From assembly GCA_021813685.1 (NCBI GenBank), contig JAKAJS010000083.1, forward strand, positions 1 through 64,000: DNA of 64,000 nucleotides, in the 5' to 3' direction. Below, in pieces: positions 30,101 through 38,231 of the stretch. Made by a program: the position numbers and the translations under genes. The stretch is from Deltaproteobacteria bacterium (GTDB lineage Bacteria; Desulfobacterota; Syntrophobacteria; Syntrophobacterales; Syntrophobacteraceae). The stretch's first letter is position 1, and every line of letters begins with the position of its first letter. The notes under the pieces are model-generated. The model saw only the letters and a list, made by a program, of their open reading frames with translations, did no database searches and was not told the DNA's origin.

Positions 30101-30721
30101 TCGATTTTCGACCCCTTTTTCACGACCAAAAAACAGGGGGAGGGAACCGGGCTCGGCCTGTCTGTCGTTCACGGAATCGTAAAAAGCCACGGGGGAGCCA
30201 TTAGCGTTCAGAGCACTCTTGGAGAGGGGACTGCGTTTACCGTACTCATTCCCGCCCTTCCGGAAAACCACCCGCACGAAGAAAAAGCGACTTCCCACCA
30301 TCTTCCCCGGGGCCATGAACGTATCCTCGTGGTCGACGATGAACCCGTGCTGGTGAAGATGGTAGGAAGGCTGCTCTCAAACCTCGGCTACGAAGTGGTT
30401 ACCCGCACGGGCGGAATGGAAGCCCTGGAAATCTTGAGGCAGCGGTCCGACGCAAAACCGTTCGACCTGGTGATTACCGATATGACTATGCCCCATCTTA
30501 CCGGCGAGAACCTTGTTCGTGAGCTTTCCAACTCCGGGGTTGCCGTTCCGGTAATCCTCATGACCGGCTTCAGCGAAAAAATCGATGTCGAAAAGGCAAA
30601 AACCCTGGGGATTGAGGGGTTTCTCATGAAGCCGATTGTCTCCAAAGATATCGCCGAGACGATCCGAAAGGTTCTCGACCGGCAGATACTCCGAGATGGA
30701 AACCTTGAAGTGCTCGGGTGA
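27134..30721 (+). CDS. PAS/GAF hybrid sensor histidine kinase with C-terminal receiver
   Basis: Several PAS regions, [19 protein letters not shown]-box, [13 protein letters not shown], receiver [14 protein letters not shown]...[14 protein letters not shown]. Confidence 0.9.
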   Translation: MPRGERHVKNPGSGFRSSDMVSTSQQIASVYFAAGLLWVLLSDKITGVFLHSRILLTDVYMVNGFVFVSVSAVLIYFLLKRRALQIAGFQEETRLTNCNYQEIEERLRLFIEHAPVSLAILDRDMRYVSVSRRWNRDYKLGERDVIGLSHYEVFPDISEKWKEIYRRALAGEELDSQTGHFEGVEGPEQWLNWEVRPWYGANGDIRGIVIFTEDITEQKLSKSALGITLKKLRHLNDVLRAIREVSALLNRECDEQRLLNGVCQCLLGARGYVAVWIGRPEEQSGEVKPIAYAGPGACFVSQAPIRCDDGPLGRGPTGTALRERRPVVFDDVASDPRFVPWREPVVAAGAASIASVPLLHRGRLFGVVTVEADRVNAFGPEEVELLSDLAGDVARTLQALEDQGELVAAHCALRDSEVKMRSIFRAAPTGIGLSSNRIMLEVNERLCEMVGYRREELIGKSTRMLYPSEEDYEYVGGEKYRQMREKGTWTVETRFLRKSGDIIDILMSSSPFDPTDLASGVTFTVLDITRQKQDQAELLKLFRHNKLILDTAQEGIVGLDTAGKVTFSNPAAAAVFGYSVEELLGRNLHQLVHHTKPGGELYPESECPMIQALRTGQVFSVRDEILYRKDGAWFHSAYSTSPIEENGAITGAVVTLRDITARRQAEERLTESEKRHRALFENMVSGFVLFEVVQDERGVPVDLIILTANKGFEAISGLKVSGVAGKRLTHVLPGIEKDGADWIGVYGKVALTGEPQQFEKGSELLGVCLSVTAYRAGPGQCCVTFQDITERKRSEEERARVEAQLRQAQKMEALGTLAGGVAHDFNNILNIIMGYTELSKMEIGDGSLVAQNLEEVFAASTRAKELVQQILAFSRRSENRKLSLQPGIVVKEAMKMLRPSLPSTIEIQTEVLGRSLVLADPTQLHQVLMNLCTNAAHAMRDKGGVLEVRLEDRVLGDDEARHYDGLQPGGYVELRVRDTGAGIEPGIIDSIFDPFFTTKKQGEGTGLGLSVVHGIVKSHGGAISVQSTLGEGTAFTVLIPALPENHPHEEKATSHHLPRGHERILVVDDEPVLVKMVGRLLSNLGYEVVTRTGGMEALEILRQRSDAKPFDLVITDMTMPHLTGENLVRELSNSGVAVPVILMTGFSEKIDVEKAKTLGIEGFLMKPIVSKDIAETIRKVLDRQILRDGNLEVLG

Positions 30722-30857
30722 ACCGGGCGCCGGTCCATTTCTAGTAAACCGACGCCTAATGCTCTCCGTTGCATTGAGATAGACTCCGACTTACCTTTGA
30801 TCATATTTGCTCTGTTTGATGCTCCCCCATTTCCCGATCATACAAAAAGGAGTCAAT

Positions 30858-31580
30858 ATGAAGCTGAGTCAAAAACTTGCGGCTGAGTTTATCGGAACTT
30901 TCTGGCTTGTCTTCGGTGGATGCGGGAGCGCGGTCCTTGCGGCCGCCTTCCCCAAACTCGGCATCGGCTTTCTCGGAGTGGCACTGGCCTTCGGCCTTAC
31001 GCTCCTCACCATGGCCTATACAATCGGACATATCTCGGGTTGCCACATCAATCCGGCCGTTTCCATCGGTTTATGGGCCGGGAAGCGCTTTCCCGCCTCA
31101 GACCTGTTGCCCTATATCATCGCCCAGGTGGCAGGGGCTATTCTGGCCTCCTCGGTCCTCTACGTGATCGCCAGCGGAGTACCGACTTTTCAACTGAGCA
31201 ACGGGTTTGCGACAAACGGCTACGGAGCCCATTCGCCGGGAGGATATCCTCTTTTGTCCTGCTTTGTCTCCGAGTTTGTTCTGACGTTCATGTTTCTCAT
31301 CATCATCATGGGCTCGACCCACGGAAATGCGCCCAAAGGGTTCGCCCCCATCGCCATCGGCCTGGGGTTGACTCTTATCCACCTTATCGGGATCCCTGTG
31401 ACCAACCTTTCGGTCAACCCCGCCCGCAGCACGGGGCCGGCTCTTTATGTGGGAGGATGGGCGCTTCAGCAGCTCTGGCTGTTCTGGGTCGCCCCGATTC
31501 TGGGCGGAGCAGTGGGCGGGATCGTCTATAGAATTCTGGCACCCGAGGTTGCCGCCGAACCCGACGTTGTAGGCGGATAG
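30858..31580 (+). CDS. aqpZ: Aquaporin Z / MIP family channel
   Basis: Two NPA motifs: [14 protein letters not shown] and [18 protein letters not shown]. Confidence 0.92.
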   Translation: MKLSQKLAAEFIGTFWLVFGGCGSAVLAAAFPKLGIGFLGVALAFGLTLLTMAYTIGHISGCHINPAVSIGLWAGKRFPASDLLPYIIAQVAGAILASSVLYVIASGVPTFQLSNGFATNGYGAHSPGGYPLLSCFVSEFVLTFMFLIIIMGSTHGNAPKGFAPIAIGLGLTLIHLIGIPVTNLSVNPARSTGPALYVGGWALQQLWLFWVAPILGGAVGGIVYRILAPEVAAEPDVVGG

Positions 31581-31612
31581 CCCCCTCTGCGGGAGAGATC
31601 GGAAGGGAGAGG

Positions 31613-32698
31613 TCACCGCCTGCCAGACGCCAGGCACGAAGGGGGGAAACCGATCAGGCGTACCTCCGGTTCGAGAACAACGCCGAATTTTTCTCTTACC
31701 GCTCCCTGCACCTCTTCTGCAAAATCAACTATTTCCAGTGCAGTGGCTCCGCTGTGGGCGATAAGGATGAGCGCATGCTTCGGGGACAGGCCCACGTTGC
31801 CTTTCCGGTAGCCTGGGGAGAAGCCGGCGTTTTGTATGAGAGCTGCTGCGGCAACCTTCACCTCGCCGGTATCCAGCGGCCAGGATGAGCAGGTGCAAAC
31901 TCCCGCTTTTTTAACACCTTGCTCTGCCTCTTCGAAGCGCTCCGCGGATAAAACGGGGTTTTTAAAAAAGGAGCCGGCGCATCGGAAGTATTCGTGATCC
32001 CTGCGCATCAGGAGCCCTTTGGCCGCCCTGATGTCCATGACTCTATCCCGCACTTGTCGAATGGTCAAATCCGGGGCCCCCCCGAGTTGTCCTGTCAGGG
32101 TGCCCCGGACAATGGCGGGTTTTCCGTGCCTTTTCAGCCTGAATGTCACGCCGGTTATCATGTACTTGCCTTCGGCAGTGGAATTGAAGATGCTCGTGCG
32201 GTATCCGAAGCGGCAGTCTTCGTTTTCGAGAAGAACCGCTTTCCCTGTTTTGATCTCCAGTGCCCTGATTGCGGCGATTGTTTCAGAAACCTCCTGGCCG
32301 TAAGCCCCGACATTTTGCACCGGACACGCCCCGACGGCGCCCGGAATGCCTGAAAGGCATTCTATTCCCTGCAGGTCTTCTGAGACGCACCAGTCCACGA
32401 ATTCCTGCCAGGATTCGCCTGAGCATGCATGGATAAGGCAGTAGGCGCCTTCCGGTCGGGATGTGATGCCCCTTATGCCGTTTTTAATGACGAGACCGGG
32501 GAAACCCTCGTCGTTTATGAGCACATTGCTCCCGCCGCCCAAAATGAGAACGGGGCAGCCACGCTTTTCGGCAAACTCCAGGGCTTCCAGCGCGTGGGCT
32601 TCCGAGTCGGCCGACACAAAATATTTCGCCGGCCCTCCTACCCCAAACGTAGTGAGCGGCCCCATCGGAAAATTCTCTTCGACCTTAAACGACCTCAT
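31613..32698 (-). CDS. murB: UDP-N-acetylmuramate dehydrogenase
   Basis: PLTTFGVGGPAKYFV, ILGGGSNVLINDEGFPGLVI, GIPGAVGACPVQNVGAYGQE. Confidence 0.92.
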   Translation of the reverse strand: MRSFKVEENFPMGPLTTFGVGGPAKYFVSADSEAHALEALEFAEKRGCPVLILGGGSNVLINDEGFPGLVIKNGIRGITSRPEGAYCLIHACSGESWQEFVDWCVSEDLQGIECLSGIPGAVGACPVQNVGAYGQEVSETIAAIRALEIKTGKAVLLENEDCRFGYRTSIFNSTAEGKYMITGVTFRLKRHGKPAIVRGTLTGQLGGAPDLTIRQVRDRVMDIRAAKGLLMRRDHEYFRCAGSFFKNPVLSAERFEEAEQGVKKAGVCTCSSWPLDTGEVKVAAAALIQNAGFSPGYRKGNVGLSPKHALILIAHSGATALEIVDFAEEVQGAVREKFGVVLEPEVRLIGFPPSCLASGRR

Positions 32699-32949
32699 CT
32701 CTTAGAACTCGACCGGAGGAATCGATAATGTTCCTGTCGCATTGAATTCCCTTTCTTTCGTTGTGCCAAAGCCTTCGAGAAACCTCTCCTGAGAAGTAAT
32801 CATCTACGCAACTTTTTTTTCGGGATCACGGCTTCCTTACAGAAAGCTCGGCGTTGTAAAGATAATAGCCTCCATCACGGGATTGCACAAGCAGTCCTGT
32901 GCTTTAGCGCCTCCCGGCCGGGAATCCTTTCAATTCACAGATCATTCTG

Positions 32950-33133
32950 GCATGTGGTTCGGGACCAAGCGGGAGGGAGCGGGTGAGTCTTCAACCAGTC
33001 GGCGTTCTTTCCGAAATTACGGGCGCTCGAACCAGATCCCATGGCTTCCTGCGGCCTGCCGATCAAAAGCGCACCCGAAGGCTCTAAGCTTTCTCGCTAT
33101 GTCTTTGTATCGGAATCCGGCAAGCCGTCCCAT
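32950..33133 (-). pseudogene. Degraded HicA-like toxin
   Basis: Reads MGRLAGFRYKDIARKLRAFGCAFDRQAAGSHGIWFERP* then decayed frames with VPNHMPE; starts just after the stop of the HicB-like ORF. Confidence 0.65.
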
Positions 33134-33135
33134 CT

Positions 33136-33381
33136 TCAAGAATTCACGATGAGGCGATAATCGAAGGAATCGCCTACACTCGACAACTCGGGATCGCCGG
33201 AACGCTCCCTATGGGCCTCAATAAGCTTTCCAGCCACATCTCGTGCCATTTCCAAAGTCTCAGTGGCCGTACGGCCTTGGGCATCGAGCCCCGGCACCTC
33301 CCGGGATGTGGCGAGATCCACTCCCTCAGGGAGTTTCTCGATGTGGCTTTTGATTATTCGTTCCATGACGTTCGTCCCCAT
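33136..33381 (-). CDS. HicB-like / DUF1902-type antitoxin
   Basis: EKLPEGVDLATSREVPGLDAQGRTATETLEMARDVAGKLIEAHRER. Confidence 0.65.
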   Translation of the reverse strand: MGTNVMERIIKSHIEKLPEGVDLATSREVPGLDAQGRTATETLEMARDVAGKLIEAHRERSGDPELSSVGDSFDYRLIVNS

Positions 33382-33460
33382 GGTGAAAGAGAACGCCGAA
33401 TTTTATTCGGCCGGTGGAATTTGTGCCGCTTGCTGGCCACACCCACCCCAAGGGATACTA

Positions 33461-33545
33461 CGTGACTGAGACCACCGGGGATGCCACGGGCGCCCGTTTC
33501 TACACTCAACCCCCGGGGAATACCATGCGATCTGGGACAATGGGG
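33461..33545 (+). repeat. Dispersed repeat, copy 1
   Basis: GACTGAGACCACCGGGGATGCCACGGGCGCCCGTTTCTACACTCAACCCCCGGGG... Confidence 0.75.
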
Positions 33546-33691
33546 GAGGGGGCAGGGTAATCAGTTGACCTCCGCTCAACAGAAAAACATCAAAAACAGG
33601 GGCAAAATCACGATAGTGAGTTAATGATTCCGAGTACTTAGCGATGGCACCTTTTTGTAAATACCAATAATGCCGGGTAGTTCATTTAGTC

Positions 33692-33800
33692 AGACCCCGG
33701 ATGCCCAGCCGGATGCCCAGCCGGATGCCGGATGCCCACATTTAGTCAGACCCCGCATGCCCGGATGCCGGGGGGCGGATGCCGGGACCGGATGCGTGGA
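33692..33800. repeat. Degenerate short tandem array of CCGGATGCC units
   Basis: ggatgcccagccggatgcccagccggatgccggatgcccac...cccggatgccggggggcggatgccgggaccggatgc. Confidence 0.8.
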
Positions 33801-33811
33801 AATCGTTGTGA

Positions 33812-33893
33812 TGGTTGAGACCACCGGGATGCCACGGACGCCCGTTTCCACACTGCATCTCCTGAGGGATACCCAGTGGATCGAGACCATGGA
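33812..33893 (+). repeat. Dispersed repeat, copy 2
   Basis: GTTGAGACCACCGGGATGCCACGGACGCCCGTTTCCACACTGCATCTCCTGAGGGATACCCAGTGGATCGAGACCATGG. Confidence 0.75.
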
Positions 33894-34007
33894 GGATCCC
33901 TCAGCCAAATTGTGAAATCGGATTTTGACAAGATCAGTCTTTTAGCTATATTGGAATTAACAGTGGTAAAATATGACCAAACAACCAAGCGGAGCCGGAG
34001 AGAGCGC

Positions 34008-34232
34008 ATGGAGATCAAACTGACTGCCGTCTTTCGGAAAGTAACGGAAGGCTACATAGGGTTTGTGGAAGAATTACCGGGGGCCAACACACAGGGAGCT
34101 ACACTCGAGGAAACACGAGAAAACTTGCGAGAGGCCATCCAATTGATGCTAGAAGCCAATCGCCTGCTTTCGGAGGAATCTCTTTCCGGGCAAGAGGTCA
34201 TTCGCGAACTGTTGGTGAACTGCGCGGCATGA
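34008..34232 (+). CDS. hicB: HicB-family antitoxin
   Basis: MEIKLTAVFRKVTEGYIGFVEELPGANTQGATLEETRENLREAIQLMLEANR; overlaps HicA. Confidence 0.9.
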   Translation: MEIKLTAVFRKVTEGYIGFVEELPGANTQGATLEETRENLREAIQLMLEANRLLSEESLSGQEVIRELLVNCAA

Positions 34233-34414
34233 AACGCCGTGACCTAATTCGACTCTTGGAAACTCACGGCTGCAGATTGCTGCGTGAAGGCAGCAATCAT
34301 TCTGTGTATTTCAATCCCGCAAAAAGCAAAATATCGACGGTGCCCAGGCACCGCGAAATCAATGAGGACCTTGCCCGAAAGATTTGCCGCGATCTGGACA
34401 TCCCGCCAACTTGA
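34229..34414 (+). CDS. hicA: HicA-family toxin (mRNA interferase)
   Basis: MKRRDLIRLLETHGCRLLREGSNHSVYFNPAKSKISTVPRHREINEDLARKICRDLDI. Confidence 0.92.
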   Translation: MKRRDLIRLLETHGCRLLREGSNHSVYFNPAKSKISTVPRHREINEDLARKICRDLDIPPT

Positions 34415-34536
34415 AGCCAATAATTTGAAACCCCAGCCTGACACCCCCTCGTTGATCGCAAGTCAGGGAGTAGGCCTCAGATAAATCCATGTGCTTCATG
34501 AATTTCAGCCTGCCCCGCCTGAGGCATCCCACATGG

Positions 34537-34620
34537 TCCCGATCACAGAGGATGCCCTGGGGGTCGAGTGTGGAAACGGGCGCCTGCGCAATCCTACGTG
34601 GTCTCAGTCATGGAGCATCT
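34537..34620 (-). repeat. Dispersed repeat, copy 3 (inverted)
   Basis: Reverse complement reads ctccatGACTGAGACCACgtaggattgcgcaGGCGCCCGTTTCCACACTCGACCCCCaggg. Confidence 0.7.
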
Positions 34621-35030
34621 CTCGGAGGTCGGGATGGAGTGCGCCTTTCACACGCCTCGCAGGATCGCCTGTTCCACGGCCAAGTACGGCCAGTGCACCG
34701 ACCGGGCTCACCTCGGCATTCCGGGCGGCTGTCTCCGGAGCCTAGGGCGAAAAGCGTGTCTCCATCATACTGAGTGTGGGCCGGATAGACGATTCTTGCC
34801 AGCCCGTCATGGGCCATTCGGACTACCGTGGTCAATTGCACCTTGTTTAAGGAGGCATTGGTCGCGGCGACCGTGTTTTGATTCGGGAAGCCCATCTGGA
34901 AACCGGTCCTTTTCCGGAGTGCGGGTATGGTATCGATCGGGTCGCTCTGCCCCGGCGACCTTGATACCCGTAGCCGGGTCGTATACTTCCCCGAATGCGT
35001 TTACGACTATCAACGGCCCCACGGCTTCAT
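34621..35030 (-). pseudogene. Partial degraded copy of the P1/DmpA (S58) peptidase gene
   Basis: Fragments LIVVNAFGEVYDPATGIKVAGA and NQNTVAATNASLNKVQLTTVVRMAHDGLARIVYPAHTQYDGDTLFAL match the intact gene at 46279-47277. Confidence 0.88.
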
Positions 35031-35167
35031 CCGTTCGACGCTCCTCACGGAAGAACTTCGAAAATAGGGGTAAAATTGCTATTACGGCCGACAATGCCGA
35101 CGAACTTGACATTCAAGACAGTTGCTCAGGATCGGAGTTGCTTTTTAAGTTGGATCGAACCGGTAAA

Positions 35168-35290
35168 TGACAGCCATGCGGGCGTCCTGTCGAAATCGCA
35201 GTCAAAACTCACAATTGTGAGTTCGAGTTCGACTGCCAATACGTATTGATGAGCGTCGTCCAAAATCAGGGGCGTATTGTCGAGCGACGG
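35168..35290 (-). pseudogene. PIN-domain toxin fragment (C-terminal relic)
   Basis: Minus strand reads LDDAHQYVLAVELELTIVSFDCDFDRTPAW, typical PIN C-terminal signature. Confidence 0.5.
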
Positions 35291-35510
35291 CAATGACCCG
35301 GGTCAAATCACCCGGTAAGATCCTGAAGACGTCAGCCCGCCACCGGTTCGCCTGATGCTGAAGCTCCACCGAGGTGTACTTCTTTTGCACATCCTCAAGC
35401 CCGCCTGCCCGGTGTTGACCTCCATTACGATTCCATTTTTAGAGCAATGAAGGCGAGGAGGGTATGGCATGACCTCTCCCCGGCCGACCCGTCCATCCTG
35501 CTCCGGGGCC

Positions 35511-35625
35511 TCAGAAAAGCTTCACGTGGCCGGCTTCTTCAAGTGCCTTTAATCGGCCCTGGCCGATTCCCGGCACGAGTTCCGCAATCTGTTCAAATGA
35601 TGCGAAGCGCGATATCCCTTTCTTT
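35511..35625 (-). pseudogene. 3' fragment of a gene encoding a helix-hairpin-helix motif
   Basis: Minus strand reads KGISRFASFEQIAELVPGIGQGRLKALEEAGHVKLF*. Confidence 0.45.
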
Positions 35626-35638
35626 TTCCTTTCCGTTC

Positions 35639-36058
35639 TTATCGCAAAAAGTCGATTTTGCGGATTGCGTCGATGGGGCTTCTCAGCCGGTCCGAATCGA
35701 TGGGGTCGGCATAACCGCCCACCGAAACGATATAACAGCCTCCGCCCCCATTGTCGAAAAAAAGCCGCATGCTGTCGTAGAGATAATAGGTGCTGGTGAA
35801 GGTCGAGCTGAGGAAATCGTTGTTTTCACCCAGCAGTACTTTGGACACGCTTATGTCCGGACCTTGACCGAAATAAAACTCGTAATCAAGCAACGACTTG
35901 ACCTTGGTGGGAACCTGCAACAAGTCGTTGTCGGAGAGTTTGGTTGCCCTTGCCGTATAGCCGATGAAGGCCGGAATGGCCGTTTCCACCTCGGCCACTG
36001 AAGGTGGGAAAAGCGAAATCTCTTCTACGTAGACGTCCGGGGTCTTGTAGGTCGCCAT
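35639..36058 (-). pseudogene. Phage-tail-like / eCIS contractile sheath protein, N-terminal fragment
   Basis: MATYKTPDVYVEEISLFPPSVAEVETAIPAFIGYTARA...: sheath N-terminus, only 139 aa, far shorter than usual sheaths. Confidence 0.82.
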
Positions 36059-36070
36059 CGTTCAAATCCC

Positions 36071-37074
36071 TTATGGTTTCGAAAGGTGAATAATGATGTT
36101 TCCATTGACCCTGTTCGAACCGACCTGAGGCAGGTTCGGGATGATGACTTCGCCATTCGTGCTCAGCTGGATTTTCTTCCGGGCCTTTTCACGGCGGGGC
36201 ACAAGGCCCTGCGACTTGAAGAGCACCACCCTGGCACTGGCCGAACCCAGCGGCGCCGGGGGGATGTCTTCGCCTTCGAGGTCCTCGGAATTTATCCGCG
36301 TGAAAAACAGTTGAGGCCGCAAGTCCTCCTGGAATCCTGCGTCGTCGACGACGAACCGGGCGACGTCCGCATCGTTGTAATTCTCGGCCACCTCAAGATC
36401 TCCGATCTGGACTGGAAGACAATTTGTAACGCCGCGGGGGCACCGACAAAAGCGTCGTCAATGACAATTTCCACAATGCCGAACGCGCCTGCCCGAGGGA
36501 GTTCGGGGTCGGAATAATAGGAGACTTCGGCCGATTCGCTCCAATATTCTTCTTCCACCAGGTAGGCCCCCGGACCACTGCCGGTGAGATCGTACACAAT
36601 CGAGTCGCCGCCTGCGGTCGCGGTAAGGGTATCCATCTTGAGTATGTTTCCCGCGGCGTCCCTGAGCGTCAGTGTCACGGGGCGGGCGGCTCCGGTGGGT
36701 GTGTGACGGAGCGATGTTCCTACCATTACCGATGTGGCGGTTCTGTCCAGCTTGCGGACGTCGGCGGTATTGCGGTAAAGAGGGAAAGTCCGGCCTAAAT
36801 CGAAATCCAGCTCAGTGAAGTTTCCAAAATATGGATTCAGAAGAATCAATCCGATCCGCAGCTTCGAGCCGGCGAGGGGGACCCGCGGGGCACCCGTTCC
36901 ATCCGACTCGTAAAAAACGTAAAGCACGCCTTCCATCACCTTGGCGACCATCCTGCCGTCCGCCAGGGTCCTTTTTGTGTCCAAAGGAAAAAAGAAATCG
37001 AAGTCCTGTCCTCCATTGCCGTGGAAGGCATGTGAAATGGCAACACTAAAAAGGATTGGAAACTCCGTCGTCAT
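36071..37074 (-). pseudogene. eCIS/tail-associated hypothetical protein, single frameshift
   Basis: ORFs 36292-37074 and 36071-36391 join as ...VIDDAFVGAPA/(G)VTNCLPVQIGDLEVAENYNDADVARFVVDD...; shift lies near a C5/G5 run at about 36430-36440. Confidence 0.65.
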
Positions 37075-37640
37075 CGGCTTTGCAGACTGCTCTTTATGAT
37101 GGTGAGCGGTGGTTGTACTGCTGTTTGGGCCTCATCCTGCACGGCGACCATCCTCATGCGGTAGACCACGGAGGGCAAATGCTCGCCCCCGATAAAAGTC
37201 CAGACCTGGTTTAGCTGCTCATAATTCAGGGACTGCAATTCTACGACGAGCTTTTCGATCCGCGGGTCAAGAGCAGGGTACTGTTCGGAAGAAAAGTAGG
37301 GGTGAGACTGAAAAAAGGTCAGAATTAAGGAGAGGTATTTTAACGCCACATCATATTGTTTGAAGTTGGCCGCAAACATGACATAAAGATTGAGCTTCAA
37401 ACGAGGTTCCAATACCACGTGCTGACCGTTAGTATAAGTGTATTCGGGAAGCTGGGACATGAGGGTACGTTCTTCTTCGATATTGATGAGGCACGCACCA
37501 ATGGTTTCTGAATCGAACGCGTACTTGCCGGTTTCATCGGCAATCTTGCTGGGCTTCACATCCACGGATTCAGTTCCGGTCCGTGCAAGCATGTAGGACT
37601 TCAATTCATTTCTGAGAAACTGAAGGGCTACGTCCAGCAT
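37071..37640 (-). CDS. DUF4255 / Pvc16-family protein (putative tail terminator of eCIS)
   Basis: MLDVALQFLRNELKSYMLART...NIEEERTLMSQ...LEPRLKLNLYVMFAANFKQYDVALKYLSLILTFFQSHPYFS. Confidence 0.88.
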   Translation of the reverse strand: MLDVALQFLRNELKSYMLARTGTESVDVKPSKIADETGKYAFDSETIGACLINIEEERTLMSQLPEYTYTNGQHVVLEPRLKLNLYVMFAANFKQYDVALKYLSLILTFFQSHPYFSSEQYPALDPRIEKLVVELQSLNYEQLNQVWTFIGGEHLPSVVYRMRMVAVQDEAQTAVQPPLTIIKSSLQSR

Positions 37641-37828
37641 GGCCGGTTTCCGGTCTTGGATAGGTGAGGAGTAAATCCTGCTTTCGCGCCAAAGTAGCTA
37701 TCGTCATACATGCTGTCAAGAACCCTACGTGCAGTTTGGCCGAATCTTACCTCTCCGGTTCCGGCAACGCTCAGCACGAGCGCCCAGCGGAGGTCGAGCG
37801 TCAAGCGGGCTGTCGATCTGCCTGCCAT
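37628..37828 (-). CDS. Small hypothetical ORF overlapping the DUF4255 gene start
   Basis: 66-aa ORF, no recognised motif; co-directional. Confidence 0.3.
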   Translation of the reverse strand: MAGRSTARLTLDLRWALVLSVAGTGEVRFGQTARRVLDSMYDDSYFGAKAGFTPHLSKTGNRPCWT

Positions 37829-38231
37829 CAGGACTTCTTATAGAATTATGCCCGGGAATCCTCGGTCGACAGTAGGGGGAGGGGGGTAAAAATACAGCTT
37901 TTCCCCCATTGTTTTCCCAAAATATCATTTCTATGATGCTTGCCAGCGGGCTTTGCTTACCCCCAACAAGTGAAAAACCAGAACGCCTGGATGTAGCGGA
38001 TTCATTGGTATCTATGTTGCATCGGGCAGAGAATACGAATCAGGCTTAAGCTTTCACTTGAAGTCTGCCAGCAGGCTACAAAACGCATACCATGTTCCAA
38101 ATCGCCACCATCGTACCGCATTCATGGCTTTGCCCTCATTACTGGGCCCGGATAGATGGCAAGTAACCTGCCATTTGATACTGGATTTCGAGGTACAGTT
38201 TACTGAGACCAGAATAGAAAGGGGTTTCGTC

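Noticed and set aside
33692-33800. Possible CRISPR array
   Set aside because: Repeats are very short, degenerate and lack regular unique spacers; no cas genes nearby.
36292-36391. Programmed frameshift in the eCIS companion gene
   Set aside because: No slippery heptamer or downstream structure recognised; a simple indel at a homopolymer fits better.
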